DNA from: JACDBZ01 sp038233215
GTDB lineage: Bacteria; Chloroflexota; Limnocylindria; QHBO01
Assembly: GCA_038233215.1 (NCBI GenBank)
Contig: JBBSML010000011.1
Location: 1-64,000, forward strand
DNA: 64,000 nt
Reading direction: 5' to 3'
Position 1 is the stretch's first letter; every line of letters begins with the position of its first letter. A model generated the notes under the pieces. The model was not told the DNA's origin. It ran no database searches and saw only the letters and a program-made list of their open reading frames with translations. Made by a program: the position numbers and the translations under genes. Positions 37,110 through 44,561 of this stretch are shown in pieces.

Positions 37110-37140
37110 TGTGGATAACTCGTCCACGCATTGTGGAAAA
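37110..37140. promoter_or_regulatory. DnaA-box pair in the ftsA-ftsZ gap
   Basis: TGTGGATAA (37110-37118) is the exact reverse complement of the consensus TTATCCACA. TGTGGAAAA (37132-37140) is the reverse complement of TTTTCCACA, which fits TTWTNCACA. Both have the same orientation and are 22 bases apart start to start. They lie 28-50 bases upstream of the predicted ftsZ -10 element. Confidence 0.55.
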
Positions 37141-37167
37141 CCGCCGACGCGCACGATGGCGCATCGC

Positions 37168-37173
37168 TAGAAT
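37168..37173 (+). promoter_or_regulatory. -10 element TAGAAT for ftsZ
   Basis: CTAGAATCGG matches the recurrent -10 motif of this window. It would give ftsZ its own transcript with a leader of about 63 bases. A weak AGAGGA precedes the ATG. Confidence 0.5.
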
Positions 37174-37242
37174 CGGACAAACCCGTCGAAGCCCTCGGGT
37201 TCATTCATTCCAGCCACACTGCCGTGCAGAGGAACACCCGAC

Positions 37243-38493
37243 ATGCCGCTCCGATCGGACTCCGAGAACTTCGCCCTCATCAAGGTCATCGGCGTCGGCG
37301 GTGGGGGCAGCAATGCCGTCAACCGGATGATTCGCGCCGAGATGATGGGCGTGGAATTCATCAGCGTGAACACCGATGCCCAGGCGCTCCTGCAGAGCGA
37401 CGCGCCGCACAAGATCCGTATCGGCGACAAGATGACGCGAGGCTTGGGCGCCGGCGCCGACCCGCAGGTCGGACAGCGAGCGGCCGAAGAGGATTCGGAG
37501 AAGATCTATGAGGCGCTCAAGGACGCGGACATGATCTTCATCACCGCCGGCATGGGCGGTGGCACCGGTTCGGGAGCGGCACCGGTCATCGCGGAGATCG
37601 CGAAGGACCTCGGCGCGCTCACGGTCGGCGTCATCACCAAGCCGTTCAGCTTCGAGGGCGTGCGCCGCAAGCTCGTCGCTGAGCAGTACTCGGAGCTGCT
37701 GAAGGAGAAGTGCGACACGCTGATCACGATCCCGAATGACCGGCTGCGCGAGGTCGTTGACAAGAAGACCAGCATCGTCGACGCGTTCCGGGTTGTGGAT
37801 GACGTGCTGCGCCAGGGCGTGCAGGGCATCAGCGACCTGATCACGGTCCCCGGCCTCATCAACCTCGACTTCGCTGACGTGAAGACGATCATGCGCGACG
37901 CCGGCTCCTCGATGATGGGCATCGGGATCGCAACCGGCGAGAACCGTGCCGTCGACGCTGCTCGCGCAGCCGTCATGAGCCCGCTGCTCGAGGTCAACAT
38001 CCAGGGCGCGCGCGGCATCCTGTTCAACGTCACCGGTGGCAGCGACCTCGGCCTGTTCGAGGTCAACGAGGCGGCCGAGGTGATCAAGGAGGCCGCCGAT
38101 CCAGAGGCCAACATCATCTTCGGCACCGTGATCGACGATCGCATGCGCGACGAGGTCAAGGTGACTGTCATCGCCACCGGCTTCGACGGTACGAAGAAGA
38201 CCAAGTCACAGAGCCGATTCGGCGCAGAGGGCGCCGCCGGCGTCGAAGGCACCCTGGATGACCGTAGCCGGGAGATCCTGGCCGAGATCGAGCGAGATCG
38301 GGAGCAGCGTCAGAGCCTGGAGGAACAGATGGGTACCGAGTCGCCCTTCGCTCGCCCGACCGAGCGACAGGCGACCGAGGTGCGCCCGGCGGAGCGCCAG
38401 CCACTGCCGGTGCGCTCGCCAAGCCTGGAGCGACCGTCATACGGCGAGACCGATCTCGACATCCCCAGTTTCCTGCGCCGCAAGAACGACTGA
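37243..38493 (+). CDS. ftsZ: Division GTPase FtsZ
   Basis: Tubulin-like GTPase that forms the Z ring. The 416-residue protein has IGVGGGGSNAVNRMI, the GTP-binding GMGGGTGSGAAPVIAEI signature, and NLDFADVKTIMRDAGSSMMGIG. An acidic-Arg linker follows, then the conserved C-terminal peptide ETDLDIPSFLRRKND, which binds FtsA and other partners. The 225-base gap from ftsA contains a promoter and DnaA-box matches. Confidence 0.97.
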   Translation: MPLRSDSENFALIKVIGVGGGGSNAVNRMIRAEMMGVEFISVNTDAQALLQSDAPHKIRIGDKMTRGLGAGADPQVGQRAAEEDSEKIYEALKDADMIFITAGMGGGTGSGAAPVIAEIAKDLGALTVGVITKPFSFEGVRRKLVAEQYSELLKEKCDTLITIPNDRLREVVDKKTSIVDAFRVVDDVLRQGVQGISDLITVPGLINLDFADVKTIMRDAGSSMMGIGIATGENRAVDAARAAVMSPLLEVNIQGARGILFNVTGGSDLGLFEVNEAAEVIKEAADPEANIIFGTVIDDRMRDEVKVTVIATGFDGTKKTKSQSRFGAEGAAGVEGTLDDRSREILAEIERDREQRQSLEEQMGTESPFARPTERQATEVRPAERQPLPVRSPSLERPSYGETDLDIPSFLRRKND

Positions 38494-38571
38494 ATCGGTC
38501 CTGCGGCCGCTCCGGATGCGGCCGAGGACGGGTGAATCGACGCGCGCTGATTCGTGGCTCGCAGACTTCCC

Positions 38572-39267
38572 ATGCAGATCGTAGGAAGCGAGCCGCCGAG
38601 CAGCAGCCAGATCCGCCAGCGGCACGACCGCCTGCTCGCACGGCTCCGTCGCACGGCCGAGGCCAACGGTCACGATCCCGAGCGCCTGCGGATCGTTGCG
38701 GTCACCAAGACCTGGCTGGCGGACGTGGCGCGGGCCGCGCATGACGCCGGGTTGACGTTGCTGGGCGAGAGTCGGGTGCAGGAGGCTGAGCCGAAGATTG
38801 CCGCGCTGCCGACGATGGAGTGGCATTTCATCGGTCGGCTTCAGTCAAACAAGGTCCGACGGGCGGTCCGGGGCTTCGCGGTGATCCACTCGGTCGACTC
38901 GATTGACCTGCTGCGGCGCATCGGCGAGATCGCACTCGAGGAAGGCCGGAGCCCCCGGCTCCTGCTTCAGGTCAACATCAGCGGGGAGGACGCCAAGGGA
39001 GGTCTGTCCCCTGACGAGCTCGTGCCTCGCGCGCTGCCGACGGGGGGACTCGTGGGCCTTATGACCATTGCGCCGATGGGCGCATCGGTTGGGCAGGCGC
39101 GGAGCATCTTCGGCCGGCTTCGCGACCTGCGGGATCGCCTCGAGCATGAGGCGGGCATCGGTCTGCCGGAACTGTCCATGGGCATGAGCGCCGATGCCGG
39201 CGCGGCGGCCGCTGAGGGCGCGACGCTGGTCAGGATCGGCACGGCGTTGTTCGGGCCGCGGTCCTAG
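38572..39267 (+). CDS. PLP homeostasis protein YggS/YlmE
   Basis: Pyridoxal-phosphate-binding barrel protein involved in vitamin B6 and amino-acid homeostasis. The 231-residue product has IVAVTKTW (PLP Lys), LGESRVQEAEPKI, WHFIGRLQSNKVRRAV, VIHSVDSIDLLRRI and LSMGMSADAGAAAAEGATLVRIGTALFG. ATG 38572 is taken; GTG 38554 would add six residues and neither has a strong ribosome-binding site. It follows ftsZ as in the Firmicute ylm cluster. Confidence 0.9.
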   Translation: MQIVGSEPPSSSQIRQRHDRLLARLRRTAEANGHDPERLRIVAVTKTWLADVARAAHDAGLTLLGESRVQEAEPKIAALPTMEWHFIGRLQSNKVRRAVRGFAVIHSVDSIDLLRRIGEIALEEGRSPRLLLQVNISGEDAKGGLSPDELVPRALPTGGLVGLMTIAPMGASVGQARSIFGRLRDLRDRLEHEAGIGLPELSMGMSADAGAAAAEGATLVRIGTALFGPRS

Positions 39268-39286
39268 ACGCTGCTATTCTCCGACG

Positions 39287-39538
39287 GTGAGTGCCGTCTT
39301 CGTCAACTTCATCCAGATGCTGGCCACCGTGCTGTGGCTCCTCCTCATCACCCGTGTGGTACTGAGCTGGACGAACCCTCGCGGCGGCGGGGGGTTGGTG
39401 GCGTTCGTCTACCAGGCGACGGAGCCGATTTTGGCGCCGATCCGGCGAGTTCTGCCGGCGACCGGGGGCGTGGACTGGGCGCCCCTGGTGGCCATGCTGA
39501 TCCTGGGGGTCATCCTCCGCGTTGTCGTGCGTCTGTAG
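39287..39538 (+). CDS. YggT/YlmG family membrane protein
   Basis: An 83-residue protein with two helices and the family repeat: FVNFIQMLATVLWLLLITRVVLSW, NPRGGGGLVAFVYQATEPILAPIRRVLP, then ALLVAMLILGVIL-like second helix. YlmG-type proteins sit beside ftsZ/sepF and affect division and osmotic balance. TATTCT (39275-39280) lies 6 bases before GTG, predicting leaderless expression. sepF, usual between yggS and yggT, is absent; the gap is only 19 bases. Confidence 0.85.
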   Translation: MSAVFVNFIQMLATVLWLLLITRVVLSWTNPRGGGGLVAFVYQATEPILAPIRRVLPATGGVDWAPLVAMLILGVILRVVVRL

Positions 39539-39572
39539 GGCATCGGCCTGCGGGATGAACAGCGTGGGCGGC

Positions 39573-39578
39573 TATACT
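39573..39578 (+). promoter_or_regulatory. -10 element for tRNA-Val
   Basis: TATACT lies 14 bases before the tRNA 5' end, the same hexamer as before the CAT-anticodon tRNA. Confidence 0.5.
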
Positions 39579-39592
39579 GCGACCCCCGCGAT

Positions 39593-39669
<77 letters not shown>

Positions 39670-39688
39670 CCCTTTCATTCTGACCCAG

Positions 39689-40891
39689 ATGCGGATCGTC
39701 CTGACCACCGAGTCATACCTCCCGTACCTGTCCGGGGTGACCGTGTCGGTCGACGCGCTGGCGCGAGGGCTCGGATCGATGGGCCATGACGTGCTGGTCG
39801 TCGCTCCGCGTCCGGCCGAAGATTGTCGGGTCGAGCCGGTCGGATCGCCTGGACCGTCCCCGCGGCACGCGTGGCTGCCGTCGTACCAGCCGCCGGCGAT
39901 TGCGCCGCACTCGTATCGAATGCCCTGGCCGAATCCGTGGGCGGCAGCTGCCCGAGAGGCGCGCGCCTTCGAGCCAGATGTGGTCCACGCACACTCGCCG
40001 TTCGTGACCGGGCTGGTCGCGCGCCGGCTGGCACGAGGGCTGGGTGCGCCGCTCGTCTTTACCCATCACACCAGGTTCGCCGACTACGCGCATTACGCGG
40101 GGCCGCTGTCCGCTTCCGCCGGACGGCTGACGGATGCGTACCTGCGCCGATTTTGGCGTGCGTGTGCGGCCATCGTGGCTCCGTCTGATGACCTGGCGGA
40201 GGCGATTCGGGCGGGCGTGGGCGGGGATCGTCCCGAACGTGTGCACGTGATTCCGACCGGCGTCGACGTCGCCGCGATTCGAGCGTTGACCGCGATCGAC
40301 TCGCGCCGCGCGGCCGGGTGGCCGTCGGACTCCGTGATCGTCGCTTCGCTGGGGCGGCTCGCCCCGGAAAAGAGCCCGGAGATCCTGTTCGATGCGCTGG
40401 CCGTCGCCGCGGCCAACGACCCACGGTTGCGGCTCCTCGTGGTTGGCGGCGGTCCCTCGGAAGCGGGACTGCGCGCGCGGGCCGCAACGTCCGCCATGGC
40501 GGGTCGGGTCCTTTTCACGGGCTCCTTGCCGCGGCCCGTCGCGATGGAATGGATCGCGGGCGCAGACATCCTGTTGTTCACGTCGCGCACCGAGACGCAG
40601 GGGATCGTGCTGGCCGAGGCGTTGAGTGCCGGCCTGCCGTCCGTCGCGGTCGAAGGTCCGGGTGTGCGCGACTCGATACGCGATGGCATCGACGGGATCG
40701 TCGTTCCGTTCCTTCCGTCAGCGTCGCTCGTCGATCGTCTGTCGAGCGCGGTCGCCGGCCTGGCGGATGACCATGAGGGTCGATCGGCGATGGCGCAACG
40801 CGCCCGCGCCGATGCGGGCCGTTTCGCGGTCGAGCGCCGAGTGGCACAGGTCGAGGCCCTGTATCGGACACTCGCGGGCACTCGCCGCTGA
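39689..40891 (+). CDS. Family 4 (GT-B) glycosyltransferase, possibly glycolipid-forming
   Basis: A 400-residue retaining GT-B enzyme. The N-terminal domain starts RIVLTTESYLPYLSGVTVSV and holds THHTRFADYAHYAGPLSASA. The C-terminal domain has LGRLAPEKSPEILFDALA, LLVVGGGPSEAGL, and the donor-site ETQGIVLAEALSAGLPSVAV with the Glu-x7-Glu pattern. The YxPxxSGV start and HT-x3-DYxHY segment resemble diacylglycerol glucosyltransferases, suggesting membrane glycolipid synthesis. Acceptor and sugar are not proven. It follows tRNA-Val directly. Confidence 0.87.
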   Translation: MRIVLTTESYLPYLSGVTVSVDALARGLGSMGHDVLVVAPRPAEDCRVEPVGSPGPSPRHAWLPSYQPPAIAPHSYRMPWPNPWAAAAREARAFEPDVVHAHSPFVTGLVARRLARGLGAPLVFTHHTRFADYAHYAGPLSASAGRLTDAYLRRFWRACAAIVAPSDDLAEAIRAGVGGDRPERVHVIPTGVDVAAIRALTAIDSRRAAGWPSDSVIVASLGRLAPEKSPEILFDALAVAAANDPRLRLLVVGGGPSEAGLRARAATSAMAGRVLFTGSLPRPVAMEWIAGADILLFTSRTETQGIVLAEALSAGLPSVAVEGPGVRDSIRDGIDGIVVPFLPSASLVDRLSSAVAGLADDHEGRSAMAQRARADAGRFAVERRVAQVEALYRTLAGTRR

Positions 40892-40942
40892 CCTTGACGC
40901 GATTTGCTTGCGTCGGACCTGCTGGGGCGTACAATGCCGGCC

Positions 40943-41212
40943 ATGCGAGTGAGTCTGGTGGCGCGATTCGTTTCCCACCCAACGATCGATTTCGGAGCAC
41001 GACGTCGGTCGATGCATCTGCCCCGCCTCGGCTTGTCCACCACCCGGACCGTCTACCACCGCCCGCGCAGCGCAACGGTGGCGAACGCAACGGTGCGCGC
41101 GCTCCGATCCCAGACCAGTCAGTTCCGTTTCCCGGCCGTCGGACGCGCGGCGCGCCTCCCCGCGCGTCGGCCGGCGCTCCCGTTCGGGGTACCGCGCGCG
41201 CGCCGCTCCTAA
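40943..41212 (+). CDS. Candidate small Arg-rich protein
   Basis: An 89-codon frame with about 20 Arg, no Lys and one Asp (MRVSLVARFVSHPTIDFG at the start, PFGVPRARRS at the end). TACAAT (40930-40935) lies 7 bases before the ATG, which would give a leaderless transcript. It ends in TAA, rare in this GC-rich sequence. No family recognised. It fills most of the 329-base gap between the glycosyltransferase and Nudix genes; apart from this ORF and promoter I see nothing there. Arg-rich frames arise easily in high-GC DNA, so caution is needed. Confidence 0.35.
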   Translation: MRVSLVARFVSHPTIDFGARRRSMHLPRLGLSTTRTVYHRPRSATVANATVRALRSQTSQFRFPAVGRAARLPARRPALPFGVPRARRS

Positions 41213-41220
41213 CGGTAGCG

Positions 41221-41673
41221 GTGCCTGCTCTGCGAACTGCGCGCGCCACGTCGGCCGGGGGAGTCGTGCATCGATCCGTGCACGATCGGCAGGAGATCAT
41301 CGTCGTCCACCGCCGCGCGCCAGTGCTCTGGGCACTGCCGAAGGGTACGCCCGACTCCGGGGAGACGATCGAGGAGACGGCACTCCGCGAGACGCGCGAG
41401 GAGACCGGTCTCGAAGTCGAGATCGAGGTGTCGCTGAGCTCGATCCGCTACTTCTTCGTGCGCGGAACCACACGCTTTCACAAGACCGTGCACTTCTTCC
41501 TGATGCGTCCCATCGGCGGGGCGCTGGAGCTGCATGACCATGAATTCGATGAAGTCCGATGGGCGGCCGGACCAGAAGCGCTCGCCCTCCTCACCCACGC
41601 CACCGAGCGGACGGTCGTGGAGCGCGCGCTCAAGCTGCTGGATGGGGTCGACGAGACGGAGGCGACCGCATGA
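41221..41673 (+). CDS. Nudix hydrolase
   Basis: Hydrolyses a nucleoside diphosphate linked to another group; substrate unknown. The 150-residue protein carries a perfect Nudix box, G-x5-E-x7-REUxEExGU, seen as GTPDSGETIEETALRETREETGL, read in two parts: GTPDSGETIEE then TALRETREETGL. The preceding strand LWALPKG and following YFFVRGTTRFHKTVHFFLM are typical. GTG 41221 is taken since upstream sequence in frame is low-complexity; the ribosome-binding site is weak. It overlaps gcvT by ATGA. Confidence 0.87.
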   Translation: MPALRTARATSAGGVVHRSVHDRQEIIVVHRRAPVLWALPKGTPDSGETIEETALRETREETGLEVEIEVSLSSIRYFFVRGTTRFHKTVHFFLMRPIGGALELHDHEFDEVRWAAGPEALALLTHATERTVVERALKLLDGVDETEATA

Positions 41674-42791
41674 GCGAGCCCGCGCCCAGCAATCTGAAGC
41701 ACACGCCGCTGCATGATCTGCACCGTGAGCTCGGCGCCCGCCTGGTGCCGTTCGCCGGGTACGAGATGCCGGTGCAGTACACATCCATCCTCGAGGAGCA
41801 CCGGACCGTCCGGAGTGCCGTCGGCCTGTTCGATCTGTCTCACATGGGCGAGATCGGGGTGAGCGGCGACTCCGCGGTCGAATACCTGCGCCACGCGCTG
41901 GTCAGCGATCCCCGCACGCTGGAGATCGGCCAGGCGCAGTATTCGATGGCGTGTGATCTCGACGGCGGCATCATCGACGACCTCATCGTCTATCGGCTTG
42001 CCGACGAAGCGTTCCTGGTCGTCTGCAACGCTTCGAATCGGACCGCGGTGGTCGCGCAGCTCGCTCGACTGCTCGCGGAAGGGGACTTCAGCGCCTCGCT
42101 CGACGACCGCAGCGACCGCACCGGGCTGGTGGCACCGCAGGGCCCCAGGGCTGCGGCCCTGATCGGCGAGCTGACGGACCTCGACCTGGACAGCATCGGC
42201 AACTATCGATCGGCTGCGGGCACCGTCGCCGGCGTCGAGTGCCTGGTGGCGCGCACCGGCTACACCGGGGAGGATGGATTCGAGCTCTTTTGCGATGCGG
42301 ACCGCGCGCGGGAACTCTGGGAGGCATTGGCCAAGGCCGGTGACCGGCTTGGGGCACGTCCATGTGGGCTCGGTGCTCGCGACACGCTGCGGCTCGAGGC
42401 CGGAATGCCGCTCTACGGCAACGAGCTTGGCCGTGACACGAATCCGTTCGAGGTCAACCTGGGCAGGGTCGTCAAGCTCGGGAAGGGCGATTTCGTCGGT
42501 CGCGCCGCGCTCCAGGCGGTCAAGGAGACGGGGCCGGCGCGCAAGCTCATCGGGCTTCAGATGGTCGACAACGCCATACCGCGCTTCGGCTATGAGGTTC
42601 GCGCCGGGGGCGCCGCCGTCGGTCGCGTCACCAGCGGCACCCTTTCGCCGACGCTGGGTACCAGGATCGCGATGGCCCTCGTACCCGCCGGGATGGCAAG
42701 CGTCGGGAATTCGTTCGAGGTCGTGGTGCGGGACCGCCCGTATCAGGCCGAGCAGGTACAGTTGCCCTTCTATAAGCGTCCACGCGACTGA
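41670..42791 (+). CDS. gcvT: Glycine cleavage T protein (aminomethyltransferase)
   Basis: Moves the methylene group from the H-protein intermediate to tetrahydrofolate, releasing ammonia. The 373-residue product has KHTPLHDLHRELGARLVPFAG, GLFDLSHMGEI, the catalytic Asp region QYSMACDLDGGIIDDLIVYRL, RTGYTGEDGFELF and GLGARDTLRLEAGMPLYGNEL. It is the first of gcvT-gcvH-gcvPA-gcvPB and is coupled to the Nudix gene by ATGA. Confidence 0.96.
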   Translation: MSEPAPSNLKHTPLHDLHRELGARLVPFAGYEMPVQYTSILEEHRTVRSAVGLFDLSHMGEIGVSGDSAVEYLRHALVSDPRTLEIGQAQYSMACDLDGGIIDDLIVYRLADEAFLVVCNASNRTAVVAQLARLLAEGDFSASLDDRSDRTGLVAPQGPRAAALIGELTDLDLDSIGNYRSAAGTVAGVECLVARTGYTGEDGFELFCDADRARELWEALAKAGDRLGARPCGLGARDTLRLEAGMPLYGNELGRDTNPFEVNLGRVVKLGKGDFVGRAALQAVKETGPARKLIGLQMVDNAIPRFGYEVRAGGAAVGRVTSGTLSPTLGTRIAMALVPAGMASVGNSFEVVVRDRPYQAEQVQLPFYKRPRD

Positions 42792-42832
42792 GCGTGGCCA
42801 GCGTCGCCCGCCCCAGGAGGATCGACACGCCG

Positions 42833-43210
42833 ATGGCTTATCCAGATGACCTGCGCTACTCGAAGGAGCACGAGTGGGTGCGCATGGATGGCTCGCGCGC
42901 GACGATCGGGATCACCGGCTATGCGGCCGATGAGCTGGGCGACGTCGTGTTCGTCGAGCTGCCCGAGGTGGGCGCCACCTTGACCCAATTCGGCACCTTC
43001 GGCGTGGTTGAGAGCGTCAAGGCGGTCAGCGACCTGTACGCGCCCATCTCCGGCGAGGTGGTCGAGGTCAACGAGGCGCTGCGGGATGCGCCGGAGCTGC
43101 TCAACGCGGACGCCTACGGCGAAGGGTGGATTGCGAAAGTGGAGTTGACAGATACGGATCAGCTCGATGGACTGATGGACGCGGCAGCGTACGCGGAAGC
43201 GACCGCCTGA
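42833..43210 (+). CDS. gcvH: Glycine cleavage H protein
   Basis: Lipoyl carrier that shuttles the aminomethyl group between the P, T and L proteins. The 125-residue product reads YSKEHEWVRMDG at the start and GVVESVKAVSDLYAPISGEV with the lipoylated Lys. ATG 42833 with AGGAGG 12 bases upstream is chosen; the spacing is long, but the family start MAYPDDLRYSKEHEW supports it. Confidence 0.95.
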   Translation: MAYPDDLRYSKEHEWVRMDGSRATIGITGYAADELGDVVFVELPEVGATLTQFGTFGVVESVKAVSDLYAPISGEVVEVNEALRDAPELLNADAYGEGWIAKVELTDTDQLDGLMDAAAYAEATA

Positions 43211-43223
43211 ACGGCGGATCCTC

Positions 43224-44561
43224 ATGACCTATTCGCCTCATACCGATGCCGATCGTGCCCGGATGCTTGACGCTGTCGGCGTCGCCTCGGTCGAGGACCT
43301 GTTCGCTGATATCCCGGCGGGCGTGCGTGCCGGCGCCTGGGCCGTGCCTCCACCGCTCGTCGAGCAGGAGGTGCGCGCGGAGCTGGCTCGCCTTGCCGGC
43401 CGCAACCGAATTGCGGAGGTCAGCTTCCTGGGTGCCGGCGCGTATCGGCACCTGATTCCGTCGGTGGTGGGCGAGGTGATCGGTCGTTCGGAGTTCGCCA
43501 CCTCCTATACGCCCTATCAGCCCGAGGTGTCGCAGGGAACCCTCCAGAGCATCTACGAATTTCAGTCGCTCATCTGCGAGCTGACCGACATGGAGGTCGC
43601 CACCGCGTCGCATTACGACGGGGCGACGGCGACCGCTGAGGCCGCAATGATGGCCTGTCGTCTCACGCGCCGTTCACGCGTGGCCGTGTCAGCTGGCGTC
43701 AATCCGGACTACCGCCGCGTCCTCGAGACCTACTGCGCAGGCCCCGGCATCGAGGTCGTGATCGTCCCTGTCGACCTGGCCGAGGGCGGGGACGGCACGA
43801 CCGATCCCGCGGCAGTCGCGGATCTGCAGGAGGTCGCCTGTCTGATCGCCGCTCAGCCGAACTACTACGGCCAGCTGGAGCCAATGCGCGAGCTCGCCGA
43901 TGCGACCCACGCCACAGGCGCGCAGTTCGTGGCCGTGGTCGAGCCCACCTCGCTGGCGCTTCTCGAGGCACCCGGAACCTACGGCGCCGACATCGTAGCG
44001 GCGGAGGGCCAGCCGCTAGGCATACCGATCAATTTTGGCGGTCCGTACGTCGGACTCATGGCGGCTCGCATGGCGTCGGTGCGCCAGATGCCGGGCCGAC
44101 TGGTCGGCGCGACGCGCGACGCGCAGGGCAGGAAGGGATATGTGCTCACGCTCCAGGCACGCGAACAGCACATCCGGCGCGAGAAGGCGGCGAGCAACAT
44201 CTGCACAAACCAGGCGCTCATGGCCCTGGCCGCAACCGCCTACCTGATCGCTGTCGGACCGAATGGTCTGCGCGAGGTGGCCGAATTGTCGATGACGCAG
44301 GCCCGTCAGCTGGCTGGCGCGCTCGAGTCGGCCGGCCTCGCCGAGCGTCGCTTCGGCGGCGCGTCTCGGCCCGCGGTGGCGCGGCGGCGGCCGCCCGCCG
44401 CGCGCCGCCACGCGACACTGGCCGAGCGGGGCATCGTGGCCGGTCACGTCCTCGAGCGCGCCGAGCCGATGCTGCGCGACACCCTGCTCCTGGCCGCGAC
44501 GGAGCTCACCACCGACGACGACATCGCGTGCCTGGTCGCCGCCCTGGAGGAGACGCGATGA
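43224..44561 (+). CDS. gcvPA: Glycine decarboxylase P protein, subunit 1
   Basis: N-terminal half of the split PLP glycine decarboxylase. The 445-residue product has SFLGAGAYRHLIPSVVGEV, FATSYTPYQPEVSQGTLQSI, HYDGATATAEAAMMA, FGGPYVGLMAAR and QAREQHIRREKAASNICTNQ. Odd: near residue 380 the expected Asn-Glu-Phe strand is replaced by a Pro/Arg run (RPAVARRRPPAARRH) encoded by a 32-base pure G+C tract (44378-44409), after which normal sequence resumes. This could be a compensated frameshift or an assembly error. Confidence 0.92.
   Translation: MTYSPHTDADRARMLDAVGVASVEDLFADIPAGVRAGAWAVPPPLVEQEVRAELARLAGRNRIAEVSFLGAGAYRHLIPSVVGEVIGRSEFATSYTPYQPEVSQGTLQSIYEFQSLICELTDMEVATASHYDGATATAEAAMMACRLTRRSRVAVSAGVNPDYRRVLETYCAGPGIEVVIVPVDLAEGGDGTTDPAAVADLQEVACLIAAQPNYYGQLEPMRELADATHATGAQFVAVVEPTSLALLEAPGTYGADIVAAEGQPLGIPINFGGPYVGLMAARMASVRQMPGRLVGATRDAQGRKGYVLTLQAREQHIRREKAASNICTNQALMALAATAYLIAVGPNGLREVAELSMTQARQLAGALESAGLAERRFGGASRPAVARRRPPAARRHATLAERGIVAGHVLERAEPMLRDTLLLAATELTTDDDIACLVAALEETR

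Noticed and set aside
40892..41220. Glycine riboswitch before the glycine cleavage genes
   Set aside because: No tandem aptamer signature could be recognised, and gcvT is translationally coupled to the Nudix gene in front of it.
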